This document shows, in pieces, positions 35,341 to 45,999 of a DNA stretch of 64,000 nt. A model generated the notes under the pieces. That model was not told the origin of the DNA. It did no database searches and worked only from the letters and a program-made list of their open reading frames with translations. Position 1 is the first letter of the stretch; each line of letters opens with the position of its first letter. Where the stretch lies: contig NC_134508.1 of NCBI RefSeq assembly GCF_027942865.1, forward strand, positions 39,553,466 to 39,617,465. The letters are read 5' to 3'. The position numbers and the translations under genes are program-made. This DNA comes from Odontesthes bonariensis (taxonomy: Eukaryota > Chordata > Actinopteri > Atheriniformes > Atherinopsidae).

Positions 35341-35525
35341 AGATCATCTTTAATTCCAGAGTCAGCATTCAGTGAATGTTTACAGGAGTCAGTATGAAGT
35401 CAACAAATCAGTACAAATCCAAAACATACAAATATCAGGGTAACGTGAAACAGTGATTGTTTTTCAGAAATTACATCTGATATCAGAGATTTGAAAGCAT
35501 TGCAGAATGAGTGTACAGTTTAACT

Positions 35526-37960
35526 TTATTCTTGAGTTAAGAAGAGCAGGAAGCCATTGAAGATGATCTGCTTGGCTTGGGTGTCTCGTGGATCAGCATC
35601 TGACTGCGTGTCCTTAACTGACTCGAGCCAAACCTTCTGTCCTGCTGTCAGCTGTAAGAGCGCGCCACCTGACAGCACCTGAAACCAAATGCAGTTAATG
35701 ATATCAAGGCATCATATCGCTTTCAAACAGTGGCGCTGATTGGCCTTTTAAGCAATCACAAAAGCCTCTCAGACACTGACCTGTTCAACAGGCCTTCCCT
35801 TGTGATAATCACAGAATCCCAGCTTGTCATTCATAGAGTCACTGGCTATAGCCAGGCACATGCTGACCTACAAACATACATCCCAACAATAAAACAGAAC
35901 TGAAGCGGATGGTTACAGATCCAAAACAAGCTTAAATTTTTAGGTAGAGAGTAGTTGAACATATACTGGTGTCAAACATCTACACTAAAGAAGTGCAGCA
36001 GACTGGGATGTATTACCTTGGCAACAGAGTGGAAGGTGAAATAATAAACACCAGATACTCTGCAGATGAATTCACCTGTGTTCTTGAAATCACCGGGGTT
36101 GTTGACCACAATATTCTGGAACGTTATTTTCTGATGGAACCACAGTGACACAAACAAGCATGAATGAGCTTACATCACTGTATGTTTCAATATCTTATGT
36201 GTATAGGTAAAATGCACATATACAAATATACATTTCCATATGCTTGTATATGTAAATACATTACAATAACAATCCTCCACCTGACAGATAACCGCATTTG
36301 TAAATAATGTGTTATATTACATTTCTATTCATACGTATATATTTTACTTCAGTTGTCTTTAATAATAATGTTTTTTTACTGTTTTTTAATAATTTTTTTG
36401 TTATACTTTCCACGTTTATAATATCCAGTACTGTGTGCAATTCTTTACTCTTTTGCTTTTTGAAATTTCCCCTTATGTGAAGAATAAATGTTTATTTTAT
36501 CGTATCGTATCGTATCGCATCTTATCTTGTCGTATCTTATCTTATCTTATTGTATCGTATCTTATTGCATCTTATCTTATTGTATCTTATCTTATTGTAT
36601 CATATCTTATTGCATCTTATCTTATTGTATCTTATCTTATTGTATCATATCTTATTGCATCGTATCTTATTGCATCTTATCTTATCGTATCTTATCTCAT
36701 CGTATCTTATCTTATTGCATCTTATCTTATCATATTGAATCTTATTTTATCGTATCTTATCTTATTGTACCTTATCTTATTATATGGTATGGTATGGTAT
36801 CTTACTGCATCTTATCTTAATGTATCTTATCTTGTCATATCGTATCTTATCTTATTGTATCTTATCTTATCTTATTGTATCTTCTCTTATCTTATCATAT
36901 CTTATTGCATCTTATTATATGGTATCTTATCTTATCGTATTGTATCTTATCTATTATCTTTACATGATGAATATGAGCATTGGACATTCAAAAAAGGTTG
37001 GGTTTCAGGTCTAGAAACGTTTGATTGAACCTGGCCGTAGGAAGGATATCTGGTATCAGTCCGAATCACAGAGAAGGCCGATTGGTCCTGACTAGTGGAA
37101 GCTTTTCCTGTTGAAATAAACAGAGACGTGATGAGATTTTTGCTTTTGCCCAATGTTATTGTCTTGAGTGTATGGTCAGTCTTTAGCAGATAAACACTCC
37201 TAGGTTTAAGGTAAACTGAGATAAATCTCTGCTTTGTTGTGTGTTCTGTCAGACATCTAAACCTTTATGTTAGCATGAGGGTTATGTGGTAGACTGTAAT
37301 GTTGTGTTTACCTTGGCTGATACTTTTCCCATCTGGACCGGGGGGACCGGTCATACCAGGGAGACCAGCCGCGCCCAAATCACCACGGAAACCTTTAGGA
37401 CCCATCGGCCCTTGTGCACCTTGACTCCCCATTTCGCCCTTTAGCTTCACCAGGGCACTTGGATCCACCGGGCCATTGGGCTTCTCGGCTGAAGACAAGG
37501 ACCACACTGATTAAACTGATTTACCTGCAAAAACATGCTGTTAACACAAAATAAACTGACAAGTTGCCACAATTTAGTCTAGTTTTAGTCTATATTCACT
37601 ATCCCTTTGCTCAGTTTTTTTGTTCCACACCAACTTCAGAGAGCCAAACCTAACACACATGATTCTGCATCATCATGTCTGCTATTTGGTGTTTGGTCTT
37701 CAGTGCATTTTAACCGTCTCACACAAGCGGAATTTGAATATAAATCTGCAGAATGATACATCTGCTCTGAGACATAAGTGAAGGAGGATGTTACCTGGCT
37801 CTCCTTTCTGTCCCTTATCCCCAGACCATCCGTCTCTACCAGGCGCTCCAATCGCTCCTGCATGGCCGTCCGATCCTTTGCAGCCCACGTCACTTTGGAC
37901 AGTTGACAGCAACAAGGCCACGCCCACCAGGACCTCCAGGCCATAACAATAACTCCCCAT
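35526..37960 (-). CDS. c1qa: Complement C1q A chain-like, 6 coding exons
   Basis: Exons in order are 37960-37795, 37488-37312, 37107-37031, 36130-36017, 35867-35781 and 35678-35526. Phases fit throughout and the product is 257 residues. The signal peptide is MGSYCYGLEVLVGVALLLST. Two collagen blocks (GSDGHAGAIGAPGRDGW, then GEMGSQGAQGPMGPKG) are separated by a non-collagen stretch after GEP. The gC1q domain runs from QSAFSVIRTD through GEFICRVSGVYYFTFHSVAK and LGFCDYHKG to IIFNGFLLFLTQE. VLSGGALLQLTAGQKVWLE matches the A-chain pattern VVSGGMVLQLQQGDQVWVE. A is the first gene of the A-C-B series. Three introns, all phase 0, cut the globular domain. One donor reads CAG|GTTCAA, which is weak. 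The AATAAA at 35525-35530 overlaps the stop codon; ATTAAA at 35349-35354 is a more usual distance away. A leader exon probably ends at 38515, with an acceptor at 37978. Confidence 0.9.
36484..36962. repeat. Minisatellite of TATCTTATCTTATTG-type units in a c1qa intron
   Basis: About 480 bases are built almost wholly from TATCT, TATCG and TATTG pentamers, mixed into higher-order units of about 15-30 bases (for example TATTGCATCTTATCT). It begins with a TATCG run and changes composition along its length. Long open frames on the + strand here are artefacts of the 5-base periodicity. It lies 69 bases from coding exon 3 of c1qa. Confidence 0.9.
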
Positions 37961-38504
37961 GGTCCAAAAGTTAACAACTAATGATGTCGAATACAAAAAA
38001 TGATGATAGTGATGATGATAATATAAGATTAATCCAATAAAAAGATAAGAAACTATGTGGGATATTGAAAATATTTGTTCTTTGTATTTTGATAATCAAC
38101 ATACAATTACCCTCCATGTAGGGTAACACTGCTAACACAGAATATATAAAACTATTCTTTGAACTTAGTCCTGTCTGATTAACAGAAATCACCTAAGTAA
38201 ATCAAAGACGACATACGTGTACTTCATTACAGTTTTGCTATATTGTGCCGTAAAAGAACAAAAGCTAAAGATGATTTATGAACTTTCCATCTGCATTAAA
38301 TCTTTACAAGCTGTTCTAAAATGTAAAAAGTAATTAGAAGAAAATAAAAAATTCTATTCAATAATGAAAAAGTTGTTCAATTATCTAATTTCTTTAAAAA
38401 ATACAACTCGCAAAGGTGCTGCAGATAGATGATCAAAGACTGAGATTATTATCTGTAACATTCCAGTTTTTCTGTCATCAATCTTCTAAAATCAGGAGAG
38501 AAAA

Positions 38505-38606
38505 TCTCACTCACCGCTGGAGTCTTTTGACGTGTGGACTTGCAATGAAAGGACGAGATTTCCTTCTTATTAGACTTACAAGACATGCTGACTTATTCAG
38601 ACATAA

Positions 38607-38682
<76 letters not shown>

Positions 38683-38700
38683 TACACATTTAGAAAGGAA
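38505..38700 (-). promoter_or_regulatory. c1qa: Putative c1qa leader exon donor and promoter, with (CA)n
   Basis: A strong minus-strand donor (CG|GTGAGTGAG) ends a likely noncoding exon at 38515. A pure CA/TG run (38606-38680, with one interrupting GC) lies about 90-165 bases above it. No TATA box is clear. The leader-exon call is inferred from the donor and from the distance to the start codon. Confidence 0.45.
38606..38680. repeat. (CA)n microsatellite
   Basis: About 37 CA units with one GC interruption. Such runs are often polymorphic and can form Z-DNA. Confidence 0.95.
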
Positions 38701-38759
38701 ATGAAACCTAATGTCATGACAGGAAGGCTGATCATCCAGAGCGGTTAGTTTATGATCTG

Positions 38760-40400
38760 AGTCCAGCCTCACAAAGATGTTTTAGGTCTCTCCTGTTGGC
38801 CAACTCTGAACTTCTCTGTTTGATTAGTCTAATCTAAATTGTTAACCCAGTTTAATCCACAGGCTAAATCATAACTGACACTTCTACAGTAACAATAAGA
38901 AACACCTGATGAAGAAAAAAAGATGTGGGTCAAAATTTTAAAACTATCCAGAGACTGACTTTGAGGCTGCTGTTGACAATAATTGTTTTTGATCTTTTTT
39001 AGTTTTCTAGTAAGAGGTCCTTGTATATAGGTAATTTTTCCATTACCAGTGTTGGTTTCTTGGTAAATCATGATTGATTGATAAATCTTGGTAAATCATG
39101 ATTGATCTGATTGTGACTGACTGTCACAATCAGATCTAAAATCTCTAACTGATTTTAGGTCTGCTTTCATGCTTTAAAGCTTTACACATATTACTTTTCA
39201 TGTTCTGACTTCTTGCAAATGTCTTAATAATAACTGTATGATCAAACTCATGGTTGCTCAAAGTTTAAAACATGAAACAGAGACATGAACATGTCTAACT
39301 TGTGATGAATTTATTGACTTGAGTAACAGCAACAATGTAATAAAAAATAACCCACCACAGATTAAAAACTGTTAAAAGTACTTAATTAAAAGCAGTATGT
39401 GTGGTAATACGTGCTTCAGCAAAGAAATGAGTGTTTTGCTAAAATCTCACTGCAAAAATTTTAGTTTGGGACATTTTATTTTTCCATAAAGAAAGGTGGG
39501 GAGAAAATCCCATTCTATCCTGTTCTATCAAACTAAATGAACCCCTGACAACAAAACTGACGAACATGCAAACCACAAACAGACTGTGATCCTTCTATGT
39601 CTCGGGGGGTTTACAGTAAGACTTTAAATAGAATAGTTTTGCTGACCTCATGTGGTCATTGATGCAATGACTGTATACAAAGATACTGCACAACATACAA
39701 AGCTCAGCATAAAACATAAATGAACATACATTATTGTTGAATTATATGAAATGAAAGAAAATATTTTCTTTTTTTATCGTGCATGATGAAAAAGCTGGTT
39801 TCTGAACCAGCTTCTATCTTTCCTGTCTGTGTTTTCAGTGTTGACCTAAATGTGCCATGAAATTTCATCACAGTGACTGCTGTGCCTGTACTGCTCTGTT
39901 GGTAAGGTACAGAGGCAAAATGCAGGACCACAGTTAATGAAACTAAGGTTCTCAGAACTGAATCGTATGCGTATGCGTATGCGTAAATAAGAGAATTAGT
40001 GTGGTAGATTATTGTTTTTTTTTACAACAATAACACATAATATCTGTGTGAAAAGGGCTAATAATTGATCTAACAGCTAAACTTTTCTTAAAACAAATAT
40101 TATTCAACCAATATTTACCAGCCAGGCATAACAGGAAATTAATTGAAAAATTGATCTCAAGTCAAATTAAATCAGTCAACATTTCCACCAACTCTAGAGA
40201 TAAAAATAAGTCACTATATATTGTTAGAAGATATATCTGTAAAGAAGAAGCTGATCATTGTTTTAATTGGAAATCACTGTTGGTACTGGCTACAGGAGCA
40301 AAGTTTGAACCTACAGAGGTACTGGGTATTTGAAAAAACAAAAAACATTTATATTTAGGCAAATATCAAGCAAGTATGCATGGAGATAAAAGCAGATATC
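38760..40400. other. Spacer between the TRIM gene and c1qa
   Basis: No gene is supported. It contains a 28-base tandem duplication at 39059-39107 and a 14 bp hairpin at 39104-39136. The part nearest 40415 is likely the 3' untranslated region of the TRIM gene. Confidence 0.4.
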
Positions 40401-40414
40401 TTGACCTGAAATGA

Positions 40415-41824
40415 TCAGGGATTCAGATTAAGCTGCTCTACTGTTACAGATACTTTCTTTGGTAATATCTTTAGTTGCTTTAGTATCTTATTGCTAAAGT
40501 ATGGAAACAGCTTCTCAGTGAAATTGTGGGTGAAAGTGTGTATATGTGTGTCAGAATCAGGATCAGAGAAGGACAGTTTTCCCTTATCATAGTCCAGATG
40601 AACTCTGATCCTCCTCAACATCTTCACTTGGAGAACAATGCGTGGATCTGAAGGGGTTGCAGCTGCATACGTTCCATCAGATAACCCTATTCGCCACAAT
40701 CCAGACTGTATGTCTCCCTTCCTTTGGGCAGACTCTGCTGCCACCCCCACGACCCAGCCCACGTTGTCTCCAACTTCGACATCCCAGCTGTGAGTCCCAG
40801 AGTTAAAGCCCTCAGAACCCAGAACCATAAGACAAAGGTCAAGCCTCTCTTGGTTGTCAGGAAGTTTCTGTTTCTCCTCACGTCTCACGCTGGTCAGATC
40901 GTCAGACAGGATGAACTCTGAATGAGCTGTGTTTGGATCCACAATGACAGGAGAGTAGGAGACCATCTCTTTCATCTTGCTCCAGATGTTAAAGGTCAGG
41001 TTGCCCACATGTTTGGCCACATCCATCAGAGCTCCTGAGACCAGTTCTGGATCATCCAGCAGGAGGCGCTGCTGAGCTCCTTTTACTGCAGCCTTGTAGT
41101 TCTGCAGGAACGAGACATCTGCAGAGCTCAGCTCCTTCTCTGTAGCCCTGATTATTTCTGAAATGGATGCAATGTTTCTGCTCAGCACTTCAGTCTTCTT
41201 CCTAATTTTTTTACTTTTTTGCTTTTCCTCGTCTCTCAGAGCAGCGATTTTGGCCTCCTCCACCTTTTGTAGAAACTGGTGAAATCTGGTGAATTCATCA
41301 TTAATTTGCCTCTCTGTATGTCTTGTCTGGACCTTAATGTGGTTTGCTGTTTGATCACAGTTTCCTTTAACTTTTTCCAAGAGTTTCAGTTTCTCCCGTA
41401 AGGGCTTCAGGTAATTCTGGAGCTCCTCCTTGTGAGCCTGTGCAGCTTCATCGACAGGTCTAAATCTGTGGTTGTTGTGTGCTTTTGAATCTCGACAGAT
41501 GAGACACACGGGCTGCTGATGATCCAGACAGAAGAGTTTGAGTTTCTCAGAGTGCAGACTGCAGAGAGGCTCAGATCGTGCAGAGACTGACATCTGATCT
41601 TTCTCCCGTATGAAATCCTCACACAGGTTTTTCAGTGCTAAACTAACAGGTGGATCACTCAGAGGTCTTTCCTTACAAACTGGACACTCATTTATTTGTT
41701 TTTCCCTCCACCAGGCCTGCACGCAGCCTTTGCAGAAGCTGTGACTGCACGACAGAACAACCGGATCTTTAAAGATGTCATGGCAGATGGAGCACGACAG
41801 ATTCCTCTCTGAACTGGAAGCCAT
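40415..41824 (-). CDS. TRIM-family E3 ubiquitin ligase (TRIM35/NF7-like), single coding exon
   Basis: 469 residues from the ATG at 41824 (MASSSERN). The open frame extends slightly upstream but only to a GTG, and an acceptor (TTTCTAG) precedes a short leader, so this ATG is the likely start. Domains: a RING finger at about 11-50 with the C3HC4 pattern complete (C11, C14, C26, H28, C31, C34, C47, C50); a B-box 2 at about 88-119; a coiled coil at about 125-270; and PRY-SPRY at about 280-465 with [20 protein letters not shown] and WRIGLSDG. It would ubiquitinate targets chosen by the SPRY domain. Fish genomes hold many such genes and many act in antiviral signalling; which one this is cannot be told by eye, so no symbol is given. 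The whole protein in one exon is usual for the large fish TRIM expansions. No break is visible. Confidence 0.88.
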   Translation of the reverse strand: MASSSERNLSCSICHDIFKDPVVLSCSHSFCKGCVQAWWREKQINECPVCKERPLSDPPVSLALKNLCEDFIREKDQMSVSARSEPLCSLHSEKLKLFCLDHQQPVCLICRDSKAHNNHRFRPVDEAAQAHKEELQNYLKPLREKLKLLEKVKGNCDQTANHIKVQTRHTERQINDEFTRFHQFLQKVEEAKIAALRDEEKQKSKKIRKKTEVLSRNIASISEIIRATEKELSSADVSFLQNYKAAVKGAQQRLLLDDPELVSGALMDVAKHVGNLTFNIWSKMKEMVSYSPVIVDPNTAHSEFILSDDLTSVRREEKQKLPDNQERLDLCLMVLGSEGFNSGTHSWDVEVGDNVGWVVGVAAESAQRKGDIQSGLWRIGLSDGTYAAATPSDPRIVLQVKMLRRIRVHLDYDKGKLSFSDPDSDTHIHTFTHNFTEKLFPYFSNKILKQLKILPKKVSVTVEQLNLNP

Positions 41825-42029
41825 CTTCTCTTTAAGTGAAGCTAGAAACACGAGGCAGAACGTTATATCAGGAAGCCACCGTGCAGACCAAGTTCTCTCT
41901 GTTACTCTACCTCTTGATTCGGTTGTGAAGATTATTTCATAGTAAATCCCTCAGAGCTCTTCTCTTCCAGTGAGCTGTGAACTTGGATTTCCATGTTTGT
42001 GTCTGATGATATCAGAGGTGGAGCTTAGG

Positions 42030-42062
42030 GGGATCATTATATATTTCAGTTTCGTTTTAAAA
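42030..42062 (-). promoter_or_regulatory. TATA-like box and ISRE-like motif upstream of the TRIM gene
   Basis: On the + strand AGTTTCGTTTT (42048-42058) is one mismatch from the interferon-stimulated response element core AGTTTCNNTTTC. An AT-rich TATATA lies next to it at about 42038-42043. Both lie about 220 bases above the start codon, in a suitable place for a promoter with a leader exon and a short intron. Confidence 0.45.
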
Positions 42063-42947
42063 GAGAACCTGTTTAAACACAGGTTGCCAGACTGTTTGGA
42101 GATTGACTCATTGTGTCAACATAACTTTCATGGGAGGCGCACAGAGAAAACATGACAAGTTTTGTCTTGCAAGCTATTTGTGTCACTGTAAATGGAAAAT
42201 TACCCATTCACACCAATGGTCTGAGTGGCATCTGAAAAAAAAAGGATGGGGGTAGGATAAAGATAAAACTGATAAAAGCATGACTGCTGAGTCACGCCAA
42301 CAGGCAATGATTCTTCCATAACAATAGCAGTCTGTGTCCAAACATGACTGTAACACAATCCTAAAAAAGTGCTGTCGCTATGAGCAGATAAACAAGTGCA
42401 AAACTGGAAATTTATGCAAAAAAAGTGCATTATTTTAGCATTATTCTTTCGTCATGTATGGAGAGAAAATCTAACCTGTTGAAACCTGTTTGCAGTTCCA
42501 CCTGTATCCACTGTACTGTTGCAGTTTATCTGTAGGCTCTGTTGGATTAGGTAATGAAGTACAAAGAACCAGTCAGAAACAATCATTTTAAGAAACTTAA
42601 CAGGGAGCTTCTCAATGTGATGTATCAGTTTACCTGACAGGTTGAAAAACAGAAGTATATACTGTATTTTTTTTAGCTCACATGCATCAAGTGACAAAAA
42701 ACAGACTCACAATGCAAAATATATAGTTGTACCGATGAATCTGGGACCCTAGATTCAGCTTTACAGAGCTTATCAAAGAGCATCAGCTCATTGTTTAACT
42801 GAACAGTTGCAACTTTATTATATTAGTTCCTTCTTCAGTCTTATTGCACCATTTACTGTTACAGCCGTGCTTTTTCTCTGGAAAAACTGTACTACAAAGT
42901 GTCTTTGTGGTTTTGTTTGCAGCTCTGTGACACACAAGACACATACT

Positions 42948-43242
42948 GTGACTCAGTGGTTAGAGTGGGTCGTCCAAAAACCAGAAGGTTGTCGGTTCGA
43001 TTCCCACTCTCGCTGCTCAAAAAGATTGGTGGACTGACAGCATGAAGGAGTCCATCTCCTTGCCACACCTGAGGTGCCCTTGAGCAAGGCACTCTACCCC
43101 CATGCTCCCCGGGCGCTGTGAATGCCCACCGCTCCAGTGTATGTGCTTGTGTGTGTTCAACAGGTGCCAACGTCAATGGGTTAAATGTGGAGGACAAATT
43201 TCGTGTATTTCCCTGCATGTACATGACAATAAAATCTAAAGA
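42948..43242 (+). repeat. tRNA-derived SINE, second family, plus strand
   Basis: The head has GTGACTCAGTGGTTAGAGTG (A-box region) and GTCGGTTCGATTCCCAC (B box). The body has GCCCTTGAGCAAGGCACTC and CCCCGGGCGCTGTGAATG. The tail ends TGACAATAAAATC. This is the best-preserved copy of the family in the window. Confidence 0.8.
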
Positions 43243-43609
43243 ACATACCGACACAGCTGCAAAAAATCCAGAGCCAAACTGAGACTGAATATTGACTTTA
43301 TATTATTTAAATTTGGTAGGCACAACTCCAAATGAAGGATAAGAATGTTTTTGTACAAGCCCGGTTAAAAGGTCACCACCTGTGGATCTGTTCATTCAGC
43401 TGTGTTGGTTTGTAGGAAAAAAAACACACATACTCACAGCTATGAGAAAATAATTCAAATAAACACGATATCATTCTGGCTCTCTAAAACATACTAGTAA
43501 AATGTTATTAAACTGATGTGTTTGATAGGATTCCAGATCAAATACATAGTATTATTACATAGTAATGTTGACTGTCAGATAAAATGGCGAGCATCTTAAC
43601 CTTTTAAGA

Positions 43610-43918
43610 TTAAGATCCAATTTATTGTCATGCATACACACGAAATTTGTCCTCCGCTTTTAACCCATCCAGGTTGGCACCTGTTGACACACACATGCAC
43701 ATGGTCACACACTCAGAGACAGATGCCAACCTGGAGCGGTGGGCAGCTATTTAGCGCCCGGGGAGCATGGGGGTACGGTGCCTTGCTCAAGGGCACCTCG
43801 GCCGTGACAAGGAGGTGGACTGACACCCCTCCAGCTATCAGTTCCACCAGGCGAGAGTGGGAATCGAACCGCCAACCTTCCAGTTATTGGACGACCGACT
43901 CTAACCACAGCCCGTGAT
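43610..43918 (-). repeat. tRNA-derived SINE, second family, minus strand
   Basis: This is the reverse complement of the 42.9 kb copy, sharing GGTGCCTTGCTCAAGGGCAC and GGAATCGAACCGCCAACCTT. It faces that copy about 370 bases away, so the two form a large inverted repeat. Confidence 0.8.
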
Positions 43919-44879
43919 GAGAAAAAAAAGCAAAGGAAAAGTAGGTTTCTCTGCATTTTTTTAATTTCTTTGGAGCAATAATAATCAGAATCAATTAATT
44001 TTTTTCACAAATGGTTAGGTGACAACTTTATGGTAAAAGTGATTTTCAAAAAGTAATGTCATAACACACAAACTCTTTCAGTTTTACATCCCGAAACCAA
44101 GTTTTAGAGATGGTTCAGATAGGTTAAACTCCACTAATCTTTGACAAGACAGAGTACAGCCAGTTGGGCCTGTTTTGAGGGATTGTGAATGGGTAACTGG
44201 CCTTGATACAGCAAATATTTATTTTTACTTTGAGACAAAGTATTGAGCCATCACACATCTTTGTGTGGAACGACCAGGATTATGGTTTAGTGCTCCTTTA
44301 TTGTCCAACCCTGACATAGTCACCTTTCTCCAATTAATCTGCTGATTGTTGAATTTTCTTTGCCTTCATCTTAATAAAATGCAGTGGGTCAGTGAAGAAA
44401 CTGGAGATAATTTCTTTGTGCTTGTGTCTGTTAAATAAAAGTTAAAAGAAATGAACAAATTAAAGATTAAATTAAAGGTTTTGTTGCCACTGTTACCATG
44501 TAAAGAATCAATGTACAAACATACCAACTCTACAAATCTCAAAGGCACACATGACTTTTGTTTACGTCTTTATTCAACATTTAGGGTTGATGTTCACGAA
44601 TCATTTCCTGTTGGTGTCAGTGCATTGTGGCTTCATGACTTCCTGCTGAAGAGCCCATAAGACACAAACCATCACATAACCACTAATTTGTCCAATTTGA
44701 AAACATCCAGCCTGTATGAGACAAACTTTTTTTATGACATTTAGGTCGTGCTTCTGAGACTGTGTGTCTGCCTCAAAAAGCCACAAGTCGTGCAACAAGT
44801 TATGCAGCAGGGATACATCAGCGGGGCGGGATATTTGTTGAACATATTTCTTTTTTCTCTCTTTGTCTCTGTCCAACTG

Positions 44880-45076
44880 CTGCTATTGGTTGGCTTTAAC
44901 CAATCACATTGCCGGTGTTCAGCCCCCTCGCAGACAATGTATTGCTCTGGTAGTGAGCCAAAGACCTTTATACCATTACCCTCACCTTCTTCATTTGATG
45001 AGATTCTTACTTTGACTCAGCACATCTGGTATAAAGTCCTTTGAACAGCAGCAACATCAGATTCTCCTTCTACAGG
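44880..45076 (+). promoter_or_regulatory. dnase1l4: Candidate promoter and first noncoding exon of dnase1l4
   Basis: Two CCAAT boxes in opposite orientations (ATTGGTTGG and AACCAATCAC, about 44885-44909) are followed by TATAAA at 45030-45035. A donor CTACAG|GTGAGA lies at 45075/45076. The spacing gives a start near 45060 and a very short leader exon. It would splice over 4.6 kb to the acceptor at 49649 just before the dnase1l4 start codon. No other gene start is seen in between. Confidence 0.45.
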
Positions 45077-45684
45077 TGAGAAACATCTTTCTTTTTTTTT
45101 TCTATTCATAGTGAGCTGAATGCCTGAGAGGCTTAACATGCCGCAAGATAGTGTAACAGCCCTCTCCTCCTCGTGCTTAAAGAAAATAAGGTGGAAAGTA
45201 TGAGTGTGAGTTTCAGGTATTGATCTGAAACTTTGTTGAACTGTTTTAGGTAGAGAAATAGCTCCTGTTCTTTATTTAACTAACTAAAAACGGAAAGGTC
45301 CAAAGCAAAGCAGATTACCTTACATCAACCCAGATATCACTTGTTGATGTACAAGGGTCCCTGTTATAGTACTAATATACAACAGTCTACCTTGTATTTG
45401 TTGTTCCATCATTGATAAATTGTATTAAATCAACAACAACAACAACAAACATGTCCTGCTTTTCTTAAATAAGCTAAAACAAAGCTTTTTTTCAGAGATA
45501 GCAAACAAATATCATGAATTTCCCAACTGTTGCTTGTAAGAGTTTTCTGCTGCTTGTATGCAGTGTTTCACACCCTTATATCTCTAAGAGTCCCTGCTAA
45601 CGACAGGTGTAGCTTCAGTAGGTTTAAAGTTTAAGAAACAATTTAATCTTTACCTTTCAGAGACCAAAAAGAGTACATTCTCTA

Positions 45685-45965
45685 CACCTGGTATGTTAGG
45701 TTCAGGGTGTTGGGGGATGGAGCCTATCCACCCTGGGGCATAGGGGATGGGGGAGATAAAGTACACCCTGGACGGGTCACGGCCCTTTGCAGGAGCAGCA
45801 CAGAGGCAGACAACAAAGCACACTCATACCTACAGCCAATTAAGAGTCACCTGGAAAAACAATGAGACTATAAGAGCATGAAAACCCCACACCGAAAGCC
45901 TCCAAGTGGGATTTGAACTACAAACATTATCCTTAAACCATTGCACAACTATGCCAGCCATGCCC
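45685..45965 (-). repeat. Degenerate tRNA-derived SINE, first family, minus strand
   Basis: Fragments such as GGGATGGAGCCTATCCACCC, TAAAGTACACCCTGGACGGG and GATTTGAACTACAAACATTA (remnant B box) match the 17.6 and 53.5 kb copies but are strongly diverged. Confidence 0.55.
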
Positions 45966-45999
45966 TCAACCCACAACCAAAATATGAACAGCATGACAG

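Noticed and set aside
36435-37028. Open frame of 197 codons rich in Tyr, Leu, Ser and Ile
   Set aside because: It is produced by the TATCT/TATTG pentamer array, which stays open by its 5-base period; the pattern repeats in several frames.
38511-38735. Valine-cysteine repeat protein on the minus strand
   Set aside because: It is the translation of the (CA)n microsatellite.
41825-41851. Earlier start for the TRIM protein (nine extra residues)
   Set aside because: The first codon there is GTG, and an intron acceptor lies between it and the leader; the ATG at 41824 fits better.
42948-43020. tRNA gene (A and B box present)
   Set aside because: The tRNA-like part is the head of a SINE with body and tail, and no proper cloverleaf was evident; the same holds for the copies at 17.3, 17.6, 29.8, 32.7 and 43.6 kb.
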